Shown here in pieces: positions 18,282 to 26,185 of a stretch of DNA of 49,137 bases (positions are counted from its first letter, which is position 1; the number at the start of each line of letters is the position of its first letter). Position numbers and translations under genes: made by a program. The stretch covers positions 1 to 49,137 of the forward strand of contig JAKSLA010000020.1 in NCBI GenBank assembly GCA_024401455.1, given 5' to 3'. The stretch is from Paludibacteraceae bacterium (GTDB taxonomy: Bacteria; Bacteroidota; Bacteroidia; Bacteroidales; Paludibacteraceae). The notes beneath the pieces were generated by a model. The model saw nothing but the letters and a program-made list of their open reading frames with translations, searched no databases and was not told the DNA's origin.

Positions 18282-19238
18282 ATGCAGCTACTAAAGAAAT
18301 TTACAACACTTGTCGGAATCGTCTTATTGTCAATAAGTTGTAACGACTCAAACAAAGAATGTTCGCAGTCACAATCAGGAGAAGAATATGCAAAGAATGA
18401 GGCAAGTCCGACCATCGTACATTCTGCAAATGAGTTCCCGAACGAATGGTGGCAACTACACATCGAAGGTAATGACACCACCGTTCACCCCTACAAGTAT
18501 ATTGTCGTTTCGAACGATACTATATTTTGTTATGATGATATGGATTACGATGTACGACTAATCTGTAAAGACCAAAAAAGTAACGATAAACGTATTATAG
18601 AGGTTATAGCAAACGATGAAAAATATTGCTATGAGGCAACCCTCATCGACGAAAATTGTTGCCGGTGGAAAGTCCCAAGTTATTGGTACGAAGAGGGAAA
18701 TGGTATCTATACCAACGACAAATCCCGCTACAAAACCTACAATTTCGGGATCGACACCATTTACCAAAACATTGGAATTGAGAAGGTGGAGGCTAAATGG
18801 TGGGGCGCATACGAATTTATGAAAACCATCTATATTAATGATACAGAGCCTAAAGACACCTACGATCGGTATTATAGGGTTTTTATTGATTCGGCACTTT
18901 TTGTATTCGAAAATCGCCATCCTTATTATGATGACCTTTTCTCTCTTTATGTGTTTAATGAAAGTGAAAATAGGTTACAATTCACCCAAGGTTTTAATGA
19001 CGGTGTTCCAAAAGACACTTGTCTCGAAGTTCTTTTTGACGGAGAAGACTATTATGTTGATTGTCAATTCTTTACAAGCGACATCCCTTCCTTGACAAAA
19101 TTTTCCAAAAAGCAAGTTTATCGGGAATATATATACTTTTTAAGGGATAAATTTAAATACCAATACGCCAAGAAAATTCCTCATCGAGATGGGGAATACC
19201 TTGAATTGCCATTCATTGAAAGGGATGAGGAGGATTGA
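18282..19238 (+). CDS. Lipoprotein, candidate immunity protein 2 (duplicate A)
   Basis: The 318-residue protein has a lipoprotein signal ending SISC (Cys near residue 20). Residues about 10-172 are almost identical to the next gene, while residues 173-300 have diverged, and the last 20 are conserved again. No known domain is visible. The gene stops at TGA (19236-19238), but the frame continues with WDETLWKEVIADE to a TAA at 19278-19280, suggesting that an ancestral gene was 14 codons longer. It follows candidate 1 by 12 bases. An immunity role is inferred from position and export. Confidence 0.6.
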   Translation: MQLLKKFTTLVGIVLLSISCNDSNKECSQSQSGEEYAKNEASPTIVHSANEFPNEWWQLHIEGNDTTVHPYKYIVVSNDTIFCYDDMDYDVRLICKDQKSNDKRIIEVIANDEKYCYEATLIDENCCRWKVPSYWYEEGNGIYTNDKSRYKTYNFGIDTIYQNIGIEKVEAKWWGAYEFMKTIYINDTEPKDTYDRYYRVFIDSALFVFENRHPYYDDLFSLYVFNESENRLQFTQGFNDGVPKDTCLEVLFDGEDYYVDCQFFTSDIPSLTKFSKKQVYREYIYFLRDKFKYQYAKKIPHRDGEYLELPFIERDEED

Positions 19239-20320
19239 TGGGACGAAACGCTTTGGAAAGAGGTTATTGCCGATGAATAAATTAAAAATACTATGCGATT
19301 AAAGGAACTTATAGCACTTGTCGGAATCGTCTTATTGTCAATAAGTTGTAACGACTCAAACAAAGAATGTTCGCAGTCACAATCAGGAGAAGAATATGCA
19401 AAGAATGAGGCAAGTCCGACCATCGTACATTCTGCAAATGAGTTCCCGAACGAATGGTGGCAACTACACATCGAAGGTAATGACACCACCGTTCACCCCT
19501 ACAAGTATATTGTCGTTTCGAACGATACTATATTTTGTTATGATGATATGGATTACGATGTACGACTAATCTGTAAAGACCAAAAAAGTAACGATAAACG
19601 TATTATAGAGGTTATAGCAAACGATGAAAAATATTGCTATGAGGCAACCCTCATCGACGAAAATTGTTGCCAGTGGAAAGTCCCAAGTTATTGGTACGAA
19701 GAGGGAAATGGTATCTACACCAACGACAGATCTCGCTACAAAACCTACAATTTCGGGATCGACACCATTTACCAAAACATTGGAATCGAGAAGGTGGATG
19801 CTAAATGGAATGGTTTGTATGAAATTTTCAAGACATTTTATATTGACGACACAGAACCAAGGGACTCCTTTTATCGATATTATAAGCTTTTTGTGGATTC
19901 AGCACTATTCATATTAGAAAATCGACAAACTCATTATTATGATTATTATCCTCTTTACGTCTTTAGTGAAAGTAGTAATCTGTTGCAACTTACCCAAGGC
20001 TTTAATGATGACATTCCTAAAGATACTATTGAACTCTTTTTTGATGGGGACGATTATTATATCAGTTTGCGCTGCTTCTCAACAGACTTTCCATCACTAA
20101 CAAAAGCCTCTAAAGAGAAAACAGACCGAAAAGAAATACATTATTTGAGAGATTTACATAAATATAATTACGCCAAGAAAATCCCTCATCGAGATGGGAA
20201 ATACCTTGAATTGCCATTCATTGAAAGGGATGAGGAGGATTGATGGGACGAAACGCTTTGGAAAGAGGTTATTGCCGATGAATAAATTAAAAATACTATG
20301 CGATTAAAGGAACTTATAGC
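18307..20320 (+). repeat. Tandem duplication of the immunity lipoprotein unit (about 1 kb period)
   Basis: Near-identical blocks occur at 18307-18780 and 19315-19788. The tail block from TGA to the next gene start occurs at 19236-19316 and 20241-20320 with a 1005-base offset. Confidence 0.85.
19293..20243 (+). CDS. Lipoprotein, candidate immunity protein 3 (duplicate B)
   Basis: The 316-residue paralogue of the preceding gene has the same lipoprotein signal and shares about 470 nearly identical bases with it (18307-18780 against 19315-19788, offset 1008). The region from about KVDAKWNGLYE to ASKEKTDRKE is clearly different, the pattern seen when immunity paralogues specialise for different toxin variants, or after partial gene conversion. 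It also ends at a TGA followed by the same in-frame WDETLWKEVIADE tail and TAA. A truncated third start lies 12 bases after that TAA. Confidence 0.6.
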   Translation: MRLKELIALVGIVLLSISCNDSNKECSQSQSGEEYAKNEASPTIVHSANEFPNEWWQLHIEGNDTTVHPYKYIVVSNDTIFCYDDMDYDVRLICKDQKSNDKRIIEVIANDEKYCYEATLIDENCCQWKVPSYWYEEGNGIYTNDRSRYKTYNFGIDTIYQNIGIEKVDAKWNGLYEIFKTFYIDDTEPRDSFYRYYKLFVDSALFILENRQTHYYDYYPLYVFSESSNLLQLTQGFNDDIPKDTIELFFDGDDYYISLRCFSTDFPSLTKASKEKTDRKEIHYLRDLHKYNYAKKIPHRDGKYLELPFIERDEED

Positions 20321-20333
20321 AAAAACACAATGA
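20298..20333 (+). pseudogene. Broken third copy of the immunity lipoprotein start
   Basis: The first 24 bases are identical to the start of duplicate B (MRLKELIA), with the same upstream 60-base segment, then the similarity ends at about 20320 and a TGA closes the frame after 11 codons. This is the right junction of a 1005-bp tandem duplication, or the scar of a deletion. Confidence 0.7.
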
Positions 20334-20385
20334 ATATGTATTTGGGTGTATGTATTAGGCATAACTTCAAATATTTTACAAATAA

Positions 20386-20511
20386 AACAAATACAACATG
20401 TATAACGTGCCAACCTATAGTCAACAACTTCACGAAACGCTACACGTCTTCATATACACAAGCGATGGATTCAAACTTCTCGAATAAATTCTTAATCTCT
20501 TTTGATTTCAT
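20386..20511 (-). pseudogene. Remnant of a DinD-like (BRO/DNA-damage-inducible protein D) gene
   Basis: An ATG at 20509-20511 opens MKSKEIKNLFEKFESIACVY, a start like that of DinD-type proteins in Bacteroidetes, but it stops after 23 codons. In another frame REVVDYRLARYTC follows, which resembles the later DinD segment with a DYxLxRYAC pattern. The two pieces joined so closely imply a large internal deletion plus frameshift. The rest of 20334-20551 shows nothing else I can identify. Confidence 0.45.
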
Positions 20512-20551
20512 ACAAACAGGATTAAATAATAAAATAAAACAAACTTCTAAC

Positions 20552-20623
20552 TCAATGCGCCAATGACGCCTTTTATTTATGTCGTTGCTCCAACAGTTTC
20601 ACGCCTTGGGAGCGGTGGGCGTG
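20552..20623 (-). repeat. 72-bp structured direct repeat, copy 1
   Basis: The first 46 bases are identical to copy 2 at 21701-21746. The rest forms a hairpin, CACGCC (20600-20605) with GGCGTG (20618-20623). It lies 41 bases upstream of the DinD-like remnant in that gene's direction. Confidence 0.85.
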
Positions 20624-20628
20624 TATAA

Positions 20629-21688
20629 TTATTTGTCAGTTTGACAAATATATTCCTTTGCGATGGCAATAGAACGATTTAATTTATCTATAAACCACTG
20701 CTTTTCAGGCAACTTCGTTAGATATTGTGCAACTTTTATATTTTCTTCACCCAACATCATAATTTCAACATGCTCAGAATTACCCTCACTGCATAACAAA
20801 AGACCAATAGGAGTTTCCTCTCCGTCTTGCATTTCGTACCGTTGCAAGTATTTCAAATACAACTCCATCTGTCCCTTGTATTCAGGCTTAAATTTACCAA
20901 GTTTTAAATCGATTGCAACCAATCGTTTTAATTTTCTATGATAAAACAGCAAATCTATATAATAATCAATACTATCTATCGAGATTCTTTTCTGACGTTC
21001 TAAAAACGCAAAACCTTGTCCTAATTCCAAAATGAATTTTTCAAGATTAACAACTATTGCATTTTCAAGTTCTTTCTCGGAATACAATCCAGACAAGCCA
21101 AGAAAATCAAGTACGTAAGAACTTTTAAAAACAACATCCGTAATATTTGCTTCCATAATATCTCCGGATACTGGTAAAGTATTTAGTGTTCCAACCTCTG
21201 ACTTCACAGCTATCACACTGCGCTCATAAGACATTGCATCTTGTTGTGCTCTCAACTGTCTAACGCTCCAATGTTGCATTTGACACATCTGTTGATAATA
21301 ATGTCTTTTTGCATCATCAGCTATTGATATCAATTCAACAAAATGACTCCAACTCAATGTTTGCGACAGTGTCGCAAACATATTTTCGTCACTATAAGTT
21401 CTATAAACATTCAGCATTCTGGTCAATGCAGAATAGTTATACCCTCGACCATACTTCATTGATAATCTTTGCGACAATGTCGCAAGAATTTGCTTTCCAT
21501 ACTGAGAGTATGTTTGATACTGCATATCCGTAGCAATAGCCCTACCAATTGACCAATAGAGATTATGTAATTTGAGTGTTTAAAGTTATTGCAACCTTAT
21601 GCGAAGTTGTAACAATAAGCTCTTCAATTCCTTTGTACAAGGAATCTACAACTACACTTATTTGTCCTTTCTGCATTTCCAAATTCAT
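20629..21688 (-). pseudogene. Frameshifted YhcG/DUF1016 PD-(D/E)XK nuclease gene
   Basis: The C-terminal 298 codons (from an internal ATG at 21525) match the YhcG/DUF1016 family: YGKQILATLSQRLSMKYG, YVLDFLGLSGLYSE, and the nuclease core DSIDYYIDLLFYHRKLKRLV followed by AIDLKLGKFKPEYKGQM. The N-terminus is in another frame: ATG at 21688 opens MNLEMQKGQISVVVDSLYKG and runs to TAA at 21563-21565. The downstream frame resumes with LYWSIGRAIATDM, normal for the family. A single-base indel near 21560-21567 explains this. The gene is flanked by a 72-bp direct repeat. A shorter functional protein from 21525 cannot be excluded. Confidence 0.75.
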
Positions 21689-21700
21689 ATCAACAATACT

Positions 21701-21772
21701 TCAATGCGCCAATGACGCCTTTTATTTATGTCGTTGCTCCAACAGTCTTCCGCCTTGAGAGCGATGGGCGGA
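21701..21772 (-). repeat. 72-bp structured direct repeat, copy 2
   Basis: Identical to copy 1 over 46 bases, then a hairpin TCCGCC (21749-21754) with GGCGGA (21767-21772). Two stem positions differ from copy 1 on both sides, preserving pairing. It lies just upstream of the YhcG start at 21688. Confidence 0.85.
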
Positions 21773-21813
21773 TTGCAAAGATAATAAAATTCGGAAAAAA
21801 CACACCTTGTTTA

Positions 21814-22175
21814 ATCCCTAACGGGATAATGGGGTCAATTCACCGCTTGTTCTACCCACGTTTAATCCCTAACGGGATTGTCAGCAACACCAATAAGCGC
21901 AATGTTAATTCACCAGCCAACCGTCGTCGACCAAACCACGCCGTTAGGCGTCAAACGTGGGTAGGTGTCTCACGTGGGTAGCAACAAAATGAAGGACGCA
22001 ACATGTTTCCCCGTAGGGGATAAATCACCAGACAAACATCATCGACCAAACCACGCCGTTAGGCGTCAAACGTGGGTAGGCGTCTCACGTGGGTAGCAAC
22101 AAAATGAAGGACGTGACACGTTTCCCCGTAGGGGATAAATCACCAGCCAAACATCATCGTCCGAACCACGCCCAA
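21814..22175. repeat. REP-like palindromes and 115-bp tandem repeat
   Basis: Hairpin ATCCCTAACGGGAT at 21814-21827 and 21865-21878. Arms CTACCCACGTTT (21852-21863) and AAACGTGGGTAG (21953-21964) are inverted copies. From about 21920 a unit with ACGCCGTTAGGCGT, ACGTGGGTAG and CCCCGTAGGGG repeats with a 115-base period (CCAAACCACG at 21931 and 22046, a variant at 22161). No gene is visible in 21773-22176. The repeat ends right against the PH-domain gene. Confidence 0.8.
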
Positions 22176-22176
22176 C

Positions 22177-22554
22177 TCACCTCAAAATGTGAGCCGCCAA
22201 GTTCCGTTGAATCGCTTTGATATCCGTCTTGCGCGAAAACTCCTTCTGGATGCAACCACCCGCTCCTTTTACCCAAATCTTCATTTCACAATCGTCGTCC
22301 AAGGTCCCAGCCGTCTCGACACTGAAATAAGAGATGTTCTCATAAGGAATGGAAAGATATTCCTTCTTCGCACCCGTCAAACCTTGCACATCAAGAAGAA
22401 TAAGGCGCTTGGTTGTGAATACCCATTTGTCACGAACAACTGAATAGGCATGCTCCAACTCCTCGCCCTCCACCAAAATGTCTTCGAACTCCTTTTTTAC
22501 TGCATTTAGGTCCACCTCCGTAGCGTTACCTAAAACCATACCTAATAATCCCAT
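22177..22554 (-). CDS. Bacterial PH domain protein (bPH_1/PF08000-like)
   Basis: The 125-residue protein matches the small bacterial pleckstrin-homology family: GEELEHAYSVVRDKWVFTTKRLILLD, SIPYENISYFSVETAG and a C-terminal helix. No signal peptide or membrane segment is present, so it is likely cytosolic. The family is widespread and its role is unknown; the fold usually mediates oligomer or membrane contact. It stands downstream of the outer-membrane barrel gene by 73 bases. Confidence 0.75.
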   Translation of the reverse strand: MGLLGMVLGNATEVDLNAVKKEFEDILVEGEELEHAYSVVRDKWVFTTKRLILLDVQGLTGAKKEYLSIPYENISYFSVETAGTLDDDCEMKIWVKGAGGCIQKEFSRKTDIKAIQRNLAAHILR

Positions 22555-22627
22555 GCTATTATAATTTTAGGGAACTTTTATTCCCTGGTTTTCTAATTCC
22601 ACTTTGGGAAACTCCTCGTTTGCCCCT

Positions 22628-23947
22628 TTAGAACAAAAATCCTGTGTTAATGTAAAGGCTGCCCGCACCGTCACGACTGTCGAACGGAACACCATAATCT
22701 ACGGCTATGATGAAATTCTGGTTGATACCGATTCTCAAACCACCACCGGCTGAAAGATGAAGCTTCTCTTTATCCATATTCACAAAAGAGTCATACATCG
22801 CTCTTTCTACAGCATTGTCCTCTCCCCTATAGGAGGTGTCATAGTTTCGAATGGCCGCTGTGCCGTCGGCAAAGCCATTGAGGGCAAAATATACGTTCTG
22901 CTTGAAAAGATGCGTCCTATAGAATTTCCAACGCATTTCGGCATTAAACATAGCCACATCCAATGCCTGCACACGATTACGCAAAACGCCTCGCGTAGTA
23001 CGATAACCACCAAAACCGTCACGGTCATACCCTGGACCTACATAAGTGTAGTAAGGTAAAACATAGAAAGGGGCATAATTGCCAAAAGTGCCTTGATAAT
23101 TAAGACGATAGGCAAACACCAGACGGTCCTGCGCCAAAGGAAGATATTGCCTGAAAGTGGCCGAATAACGATAATAGGATTCTGACGTCCCTAAGGCCTT
23201 GGGTGCTACAATAGCGTGCGCCTCCGCCCAAACTCCCTTTGAGGGGGCTGGTTCAAAATCACGGCTGTCGTATATGAGACCGACACGCAAAGCACTGCTT
23301 CTTCCGCCTTTGGCCTCATCGGTGCCAATGATTCCCCAATCTTGGTACTTCTCATAGAGGGCCTTCCCTCCTAACAATTCTTCGTCTCCCTCCAACGTGA
23401 CATTATCCAACCCAAACCATTTGAAGTGATAACCGGCCTCCCAATAAAGGCGATTGGCTATTATGCTACCGATAAAATCGGCCTTGGCATAAGGGACGAC
23501 CCGCTCCATGCGATAGAACGTGGCATCGACCTTCTCGTCGTATGCCGACTCATAACCATTGAAACCATAGAAATCAAGCATCTTCTCCACCAACAGGCAA
23601 GTGGCGGCCGAGAAACGCACGTTGGGAATGAGATACTTCGTATCGTAGGAGAGCACATATTGCTGACTGCCTTTCGTATAGGCGGAAGCCTCGATATACC
23701 AACTTTGACGTACATTGGGGTAGTAACTGCCATCACCGAAATCATAAATATTAAGCAAGGCTCCGTACTGAAACCCTTTGTTTTGATCAAACGCCACTAC
23801 GGGCAACGGACCGTAAGAAAGGCCTCGCTTTATGATGTCACCCTTCGCCGACAATGTGTCCGCCACCCCCTCAGCCTTCAACTGAACGGAGGAGCAAAGA
23901 GAAGCGCACAATGCCATCACTCCTAAAAAACGTGCTGAAAATCTCAT
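22628..23947 (-). CDS. Omp85/BamA-type outer-membrane beta-barrel protein
   Basis: The 439-residue protein has a signal peptide (MRFSARFLGVMALCASLCSS, cleavage near KAE) and a long beta-barrel with alternating aromatic residues, ending with the terminal strand GSLYINTGFLF. FGGYRTTRGVLRNRV near residue 320 corresponds to the (V/I)RG(F/Y) loop of Omp85 barrels, and FNAEMRWKF and LSAGGGLRIGINQNFIIAVDYG to the last strands. No POTRA domain is visible, so this is a short BamA/TamA-related porin or transporter, not BamA itself. A -7-like TATTTTTG (minus strand, 23965-23972) lies 17 bases upstream, without a clear -33 element. Confidence 0.8.
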   Translation of the reverse strand: MRFSARFLGVMALCASLCSSVQLKAEGVADTLSAKGDIIKRGLSYGPLPVVAFDQNKGFQYGALLNIYDFGDGSYYPNVRQSWYIEASAYTKGSQQYVLSYDTKYLIPNVRFSAATCLLVEKMLDFYGFNGYESAYDEKVDATFYRMERVVPYAKADFIGSIIANRLYWEAGYHFKWFGLDNVTLEGDEELLGGKALYEKYQDWGIIGTDEAKGGRSSALRVGLIYDSRDFEPAPSKGVWAEAHAIVAPKALGTSESYYRYSATFRQYLPLAQDRLVFAYRLNYQGTFGNYAPFYVLPYYTYVGPGYDRDGFGGYRTTRGVLRNRVQALDVAMFNAEMRWKFYRTHLFKQNVYFALNGFADGTAAIRNYDTSYRGEDNAVERAMYDSFVNMDKEKLHLSAGGGLRIGINQNFIIAVDYGVPFDSRDGAGSLYINTGFLF

Positions 23948-24168
23948 AACTTTCTATTTTAGTGCAAAAATAGGGAAAAGAAGAGAGAATTGAGTAATAG
24001 ATGCAAAGTTATCCTTTAGGTAGATAACCGTGTGAATCTCCTCTACGAGGACGGGGAAAAGGAACTTTTCTTCTTCGAAATCCAGACCGGAAACAAAACC
24101 ACCTTATTTTTTGCCAAACCATCTGATGAGAGAAAGGAAAGAGAAAAAAAACATTCCACCGACCTTTT

Positions 24169-24200
24169 TTTGCCGCATCTCGTTTTTTTATGTACTTTTG
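24169..24200 (+). promoter_or_regulatory. Promoter of ychF
   Basis: TTTG at 24169-24172, a 20-base spacer and TACTTTTG at 24193-24200. An inverted repeat GTTGCC/GGCAAC (24209-24227) follows the predicted start site. The gap 23948-24168 holds another short inverted repeat (GTTATC/GATAAC) and no gene I can support. Confidence 0.7.
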
Positions 24201-24258
24201 TAAAGTATGTTGCCATTTGTAGGCAACGCCATAACATAGTAAAACATATTAAGCAGAA

Positions 24259-25365
24259 ATGGCATTACAATGTGGTATAGTCGGATTGCCTAATGTAGGT
24301 AAATCCACACTTTTCAACTGTCTATCAAACGCAAAGGCACAGGCGGCAAACTTCCCGTTCTGTACGATAGAACCCAACGTCGGCGTCATCACAGTGCCTG
24401 ACGAAAGACTTGCAAAACTCGAGGAAATCGACCACCCTCAACGTGTAATCCCCACTACGGTGGAAATCGTGGATATCGCCGGACTCGTGAAGGGTGCCAG
24501 CAAGGGTGAAGGTCTCGGAAACAAATTCTTGGCCAATATCCGTGAAACCGACGCTATTCTCCACGTTCTTCGTTGCTTCGACGATGAGAACGTAACCCAC
24601 GTTGACGGCAGTGTGAATCCTGTCCGCGACAAGGAAATCATTGACACGGAACTTCAATTGAAAGACCTTGAGACCGTGGAAAGCCGCTTGCAGAAGTTGC
24701 AGAAGCAAGCCCAAACAGGCGGAGATAAGAGTGCAAAGGCAGTCTGCGAAATCTTGGAAAGATACCGTACCGCATTGCTCGCCGGCAAATCTGCCCGTGT
24801 GGTGGAACTCTCAAAAGAGGAGAAGGAACTTGTAAAAGACCTCTTCTTGTTGACCACTAAGCCAGTAATGTACATCTGTAACGTAGATGAGGCAAGTGCC
24901 GTAAACGGAAACAAATATACGCAAGCCGTAGCAGAAGCCATCAAGGAGGAGAATGCAGAGATGATGATCGTAGCCGCTGCCATGGAGGCCGACATCACTG
25001 AATTGGAGACTTACGAAGAGCGCCAAATGTTCTTGGAAGAGGCCGGATTGAAAGAGTCTGGCGTTGTCCGCCTAATCAAGGCAGCATATAAGTTGCTCGA
25101 CCTTCAAACCTACTTCACCGCCGGTCCTGACGAAGTTCGCGCTTGGACATTCATCCGAGGCATGAAAGCCCCTCAATGTGCTGGTATCATCCACACCGAC
25201 TTTGAAAAGGGATTCATCCGCGCAGAGGTTATCAAATATGATGATTACGTGACTTTAGGTTCTGAAGCTGCTTGCCGCGAAGCCGGAAAAATCGGCGTAG
25301 AGGGTAAGGATTATGTTTGCCAAGATGGCGACATCATGCACTTCAGATTTAACGTGTCGAAGTAA
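24259..25365 (+). CDS. ychF: Redox-regulated ATPase YchF (OLA1 family)
   Basis: The 368-residue protein has the Obg-type P-loop GLPNVGKST at 9-17, the switch region [20 protein letters not shown], and NVDEA in place of the GTP-specific NKxD, which explains the family's preference for ATP. A coiled-coil insertion (about 130-200) and the C-terminal TGS-like domain ([20 protein letters not shown] to VSK) complete the standard layout and length. YchF binds ribosomes and responds to oxidative stress. It has its own promoter and is followed by a 12-bp terminator-like hairpin. Confidence 0.95.
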   Translation: MALQCGIVGLPNVGKSTLFNCLSNAKAQAANFPFCTIEPNVGVITVPDERLAKLEEIDHPQRVIPTTVEIVDIAGLVKGASKGEGLGNKFLANIRETDAILHVLRCFDDENVTHVDGSVNPVRDKEIIDTELQLKDLETVESRLQKLQKQAQTGGDKSAKAVCEILERYRTALLAGKSARVVELSKEEKELVKDLFLLTTKPVMYICNVDEASAVNGNKYTQAVAEAIKEENAEMMIVAAAMEADITELETYEERQMFLEEAGLKESGVVRLIKAAYKLLDLQTYFTAGPDEVRAWTFIRGMKAPQCAGIIHTDFEKGFIRAEVIKYDDYVTLGSEAACREAGKIGVEGKDYVCQDGDIMHFRFNVSK

Positions 25366-25377
25366 ACAGTTATCCAT

Positions 25378-25417
25378 ACATCCAACTTATTTTGCACCTT
25401 CAAAGTAAGTTGGATGT
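25378..25417 (+). terminator. Perfect 12-bp hairpin after ychF
   Basis: ACATCCAACTTA (25378-25389) pairs exactly with TAAGTTGGATGT (25406-25417). Only a short T-run follows, so termination may be imperfect. Confidence 0.65.
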
Positions 25418-25444
25418 TTACTATGAAAGAATTAAAAAAGTAAT

Positions 25445-26182
25445 ATGAGACAATCCTACAAAGGTTTTGCTTGGAGACTTGATAATCTCAAGGAAGTGTG
25501 CAACACATTTGCAACAGACATACTTGGTGACTTTGAAACTTTCGTTGCTTTACATGAGGAAAAAGGTATTATGGACGTAGTTGTACGTTATATCCTTGAC
25601 GAAAACACTTTTGGCTACGCACAAATGGGAGATTTCTTCTTCCTTGATGATTGTATGTATGTTATTTCCGATGACGAAAAATTCAAAGATATTCATAACG
25701 AGGAAATTCCTGCTATTGCAGCAGATCTCCACAACTCAGGATGGTATCGTTCCGAGAGATATGTAACACGAGTTATCTATGCGGGAGTAAGGACACCTTT
25801 CAAAGACGATAAAGGAGATTGGATCTATACGGGGGATATGGTTTGCGCTAATGGAGATATAATTAGCGGTGTATGTGCTTTCCCCCCATATAATGACTCC
25901 TATGACATTGACATTCCCAATAACTATGGTCTTATGTTGGACAATTGTATGCTTCCCCTCCGTGATTGCCGAAAGATAGAGCGCCTGGGCACAATCTTCT
26001 TTATGCTTGACAACAACGACACCGAGGTGAATATAGAGCAGATTATCAGTAGTTCTGTTCAACAAGGCACTTTTGATGAAGAATTTATGCTATGCGCTAA
26101 ATTTACGCCATCATATCAAAAAGAATTTTGGAAATACATTGCTCTTAAGGAAATAGGGGCAGAATATAATTGGAGGAGATAA
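25445..26182 (+). CDS. Unknown 245-residue cytosolic protein, paired with the next gene
   Basis: I do not recognise this protein. It has no signal peptide or membrane segment. It is acidic, with alternating hydrophobic stretches suggestive of a mixed alpha/beta fold, for example MGDFFFLDDCMYVISDDEKF and DKGDWIYTGDMVCANGDI. It lies four bases before the PD-(D/E)XK-like gene, and the two form a compact unit between two terminators. A toxin-antitoxin, restriction-like or anti-phage function is possible but not shown. Confidence 0.6.
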   Translation: MRQSYKGFAWRLDNLKEVCNTFATDILGDFETFVALHEEKGIMDVVVRYILDENTFGYAQMGDFFFLDDCMYVISDDEKFKDIHNEEIPAIAADLHNSGWYRSERYVTRVIYAGVRTPFKDDKGDWIYTGDMVCANGDIISGVCAFPPYNDSYDIDIPNNYGLMLDNCMLPLRDCRKIERLGTIFFMLDNNDTEVNIEQIISSSVQQGTFDEEFMLCAKFTPSYQKEFWKYIALKEIGAEYNWRR

Positions 26183-26185
26183 TAG

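Noticed and set aside
20330-20566. 78-aa plus-strand ORF after the immunity genes
   Set aside because: Composition is not protein-like and the opposite strand carries DinD-like remnants and the structured repeat.
20552-21772. Integron-type attC sites around the nuclease gene
   Set aside because: The repeat has a covarying hairpin, but I do not find the paired RYYYAAC and GTTRRRY core sites in the right arrangement, and no integrase is in the window.
21920-22175. Possible CRISPR array
   Set aside because: Only two full units plus a partial one, with a 115-base period, no short unique spacers of constant length and no cas genes; internal hairpins point to REP-like elements.
22571-22588. Terminator between the Omp85-type and PH-domain genes
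   Set aside because: AGGGAA/TTCCCT is a short stem with no good T-run in the direction of transcription.
24032-24280. 82-aa ORF upstream of ychF
   Set aside because: It spans the well-formed ychF promoter and start codon, and has no recognisable features.
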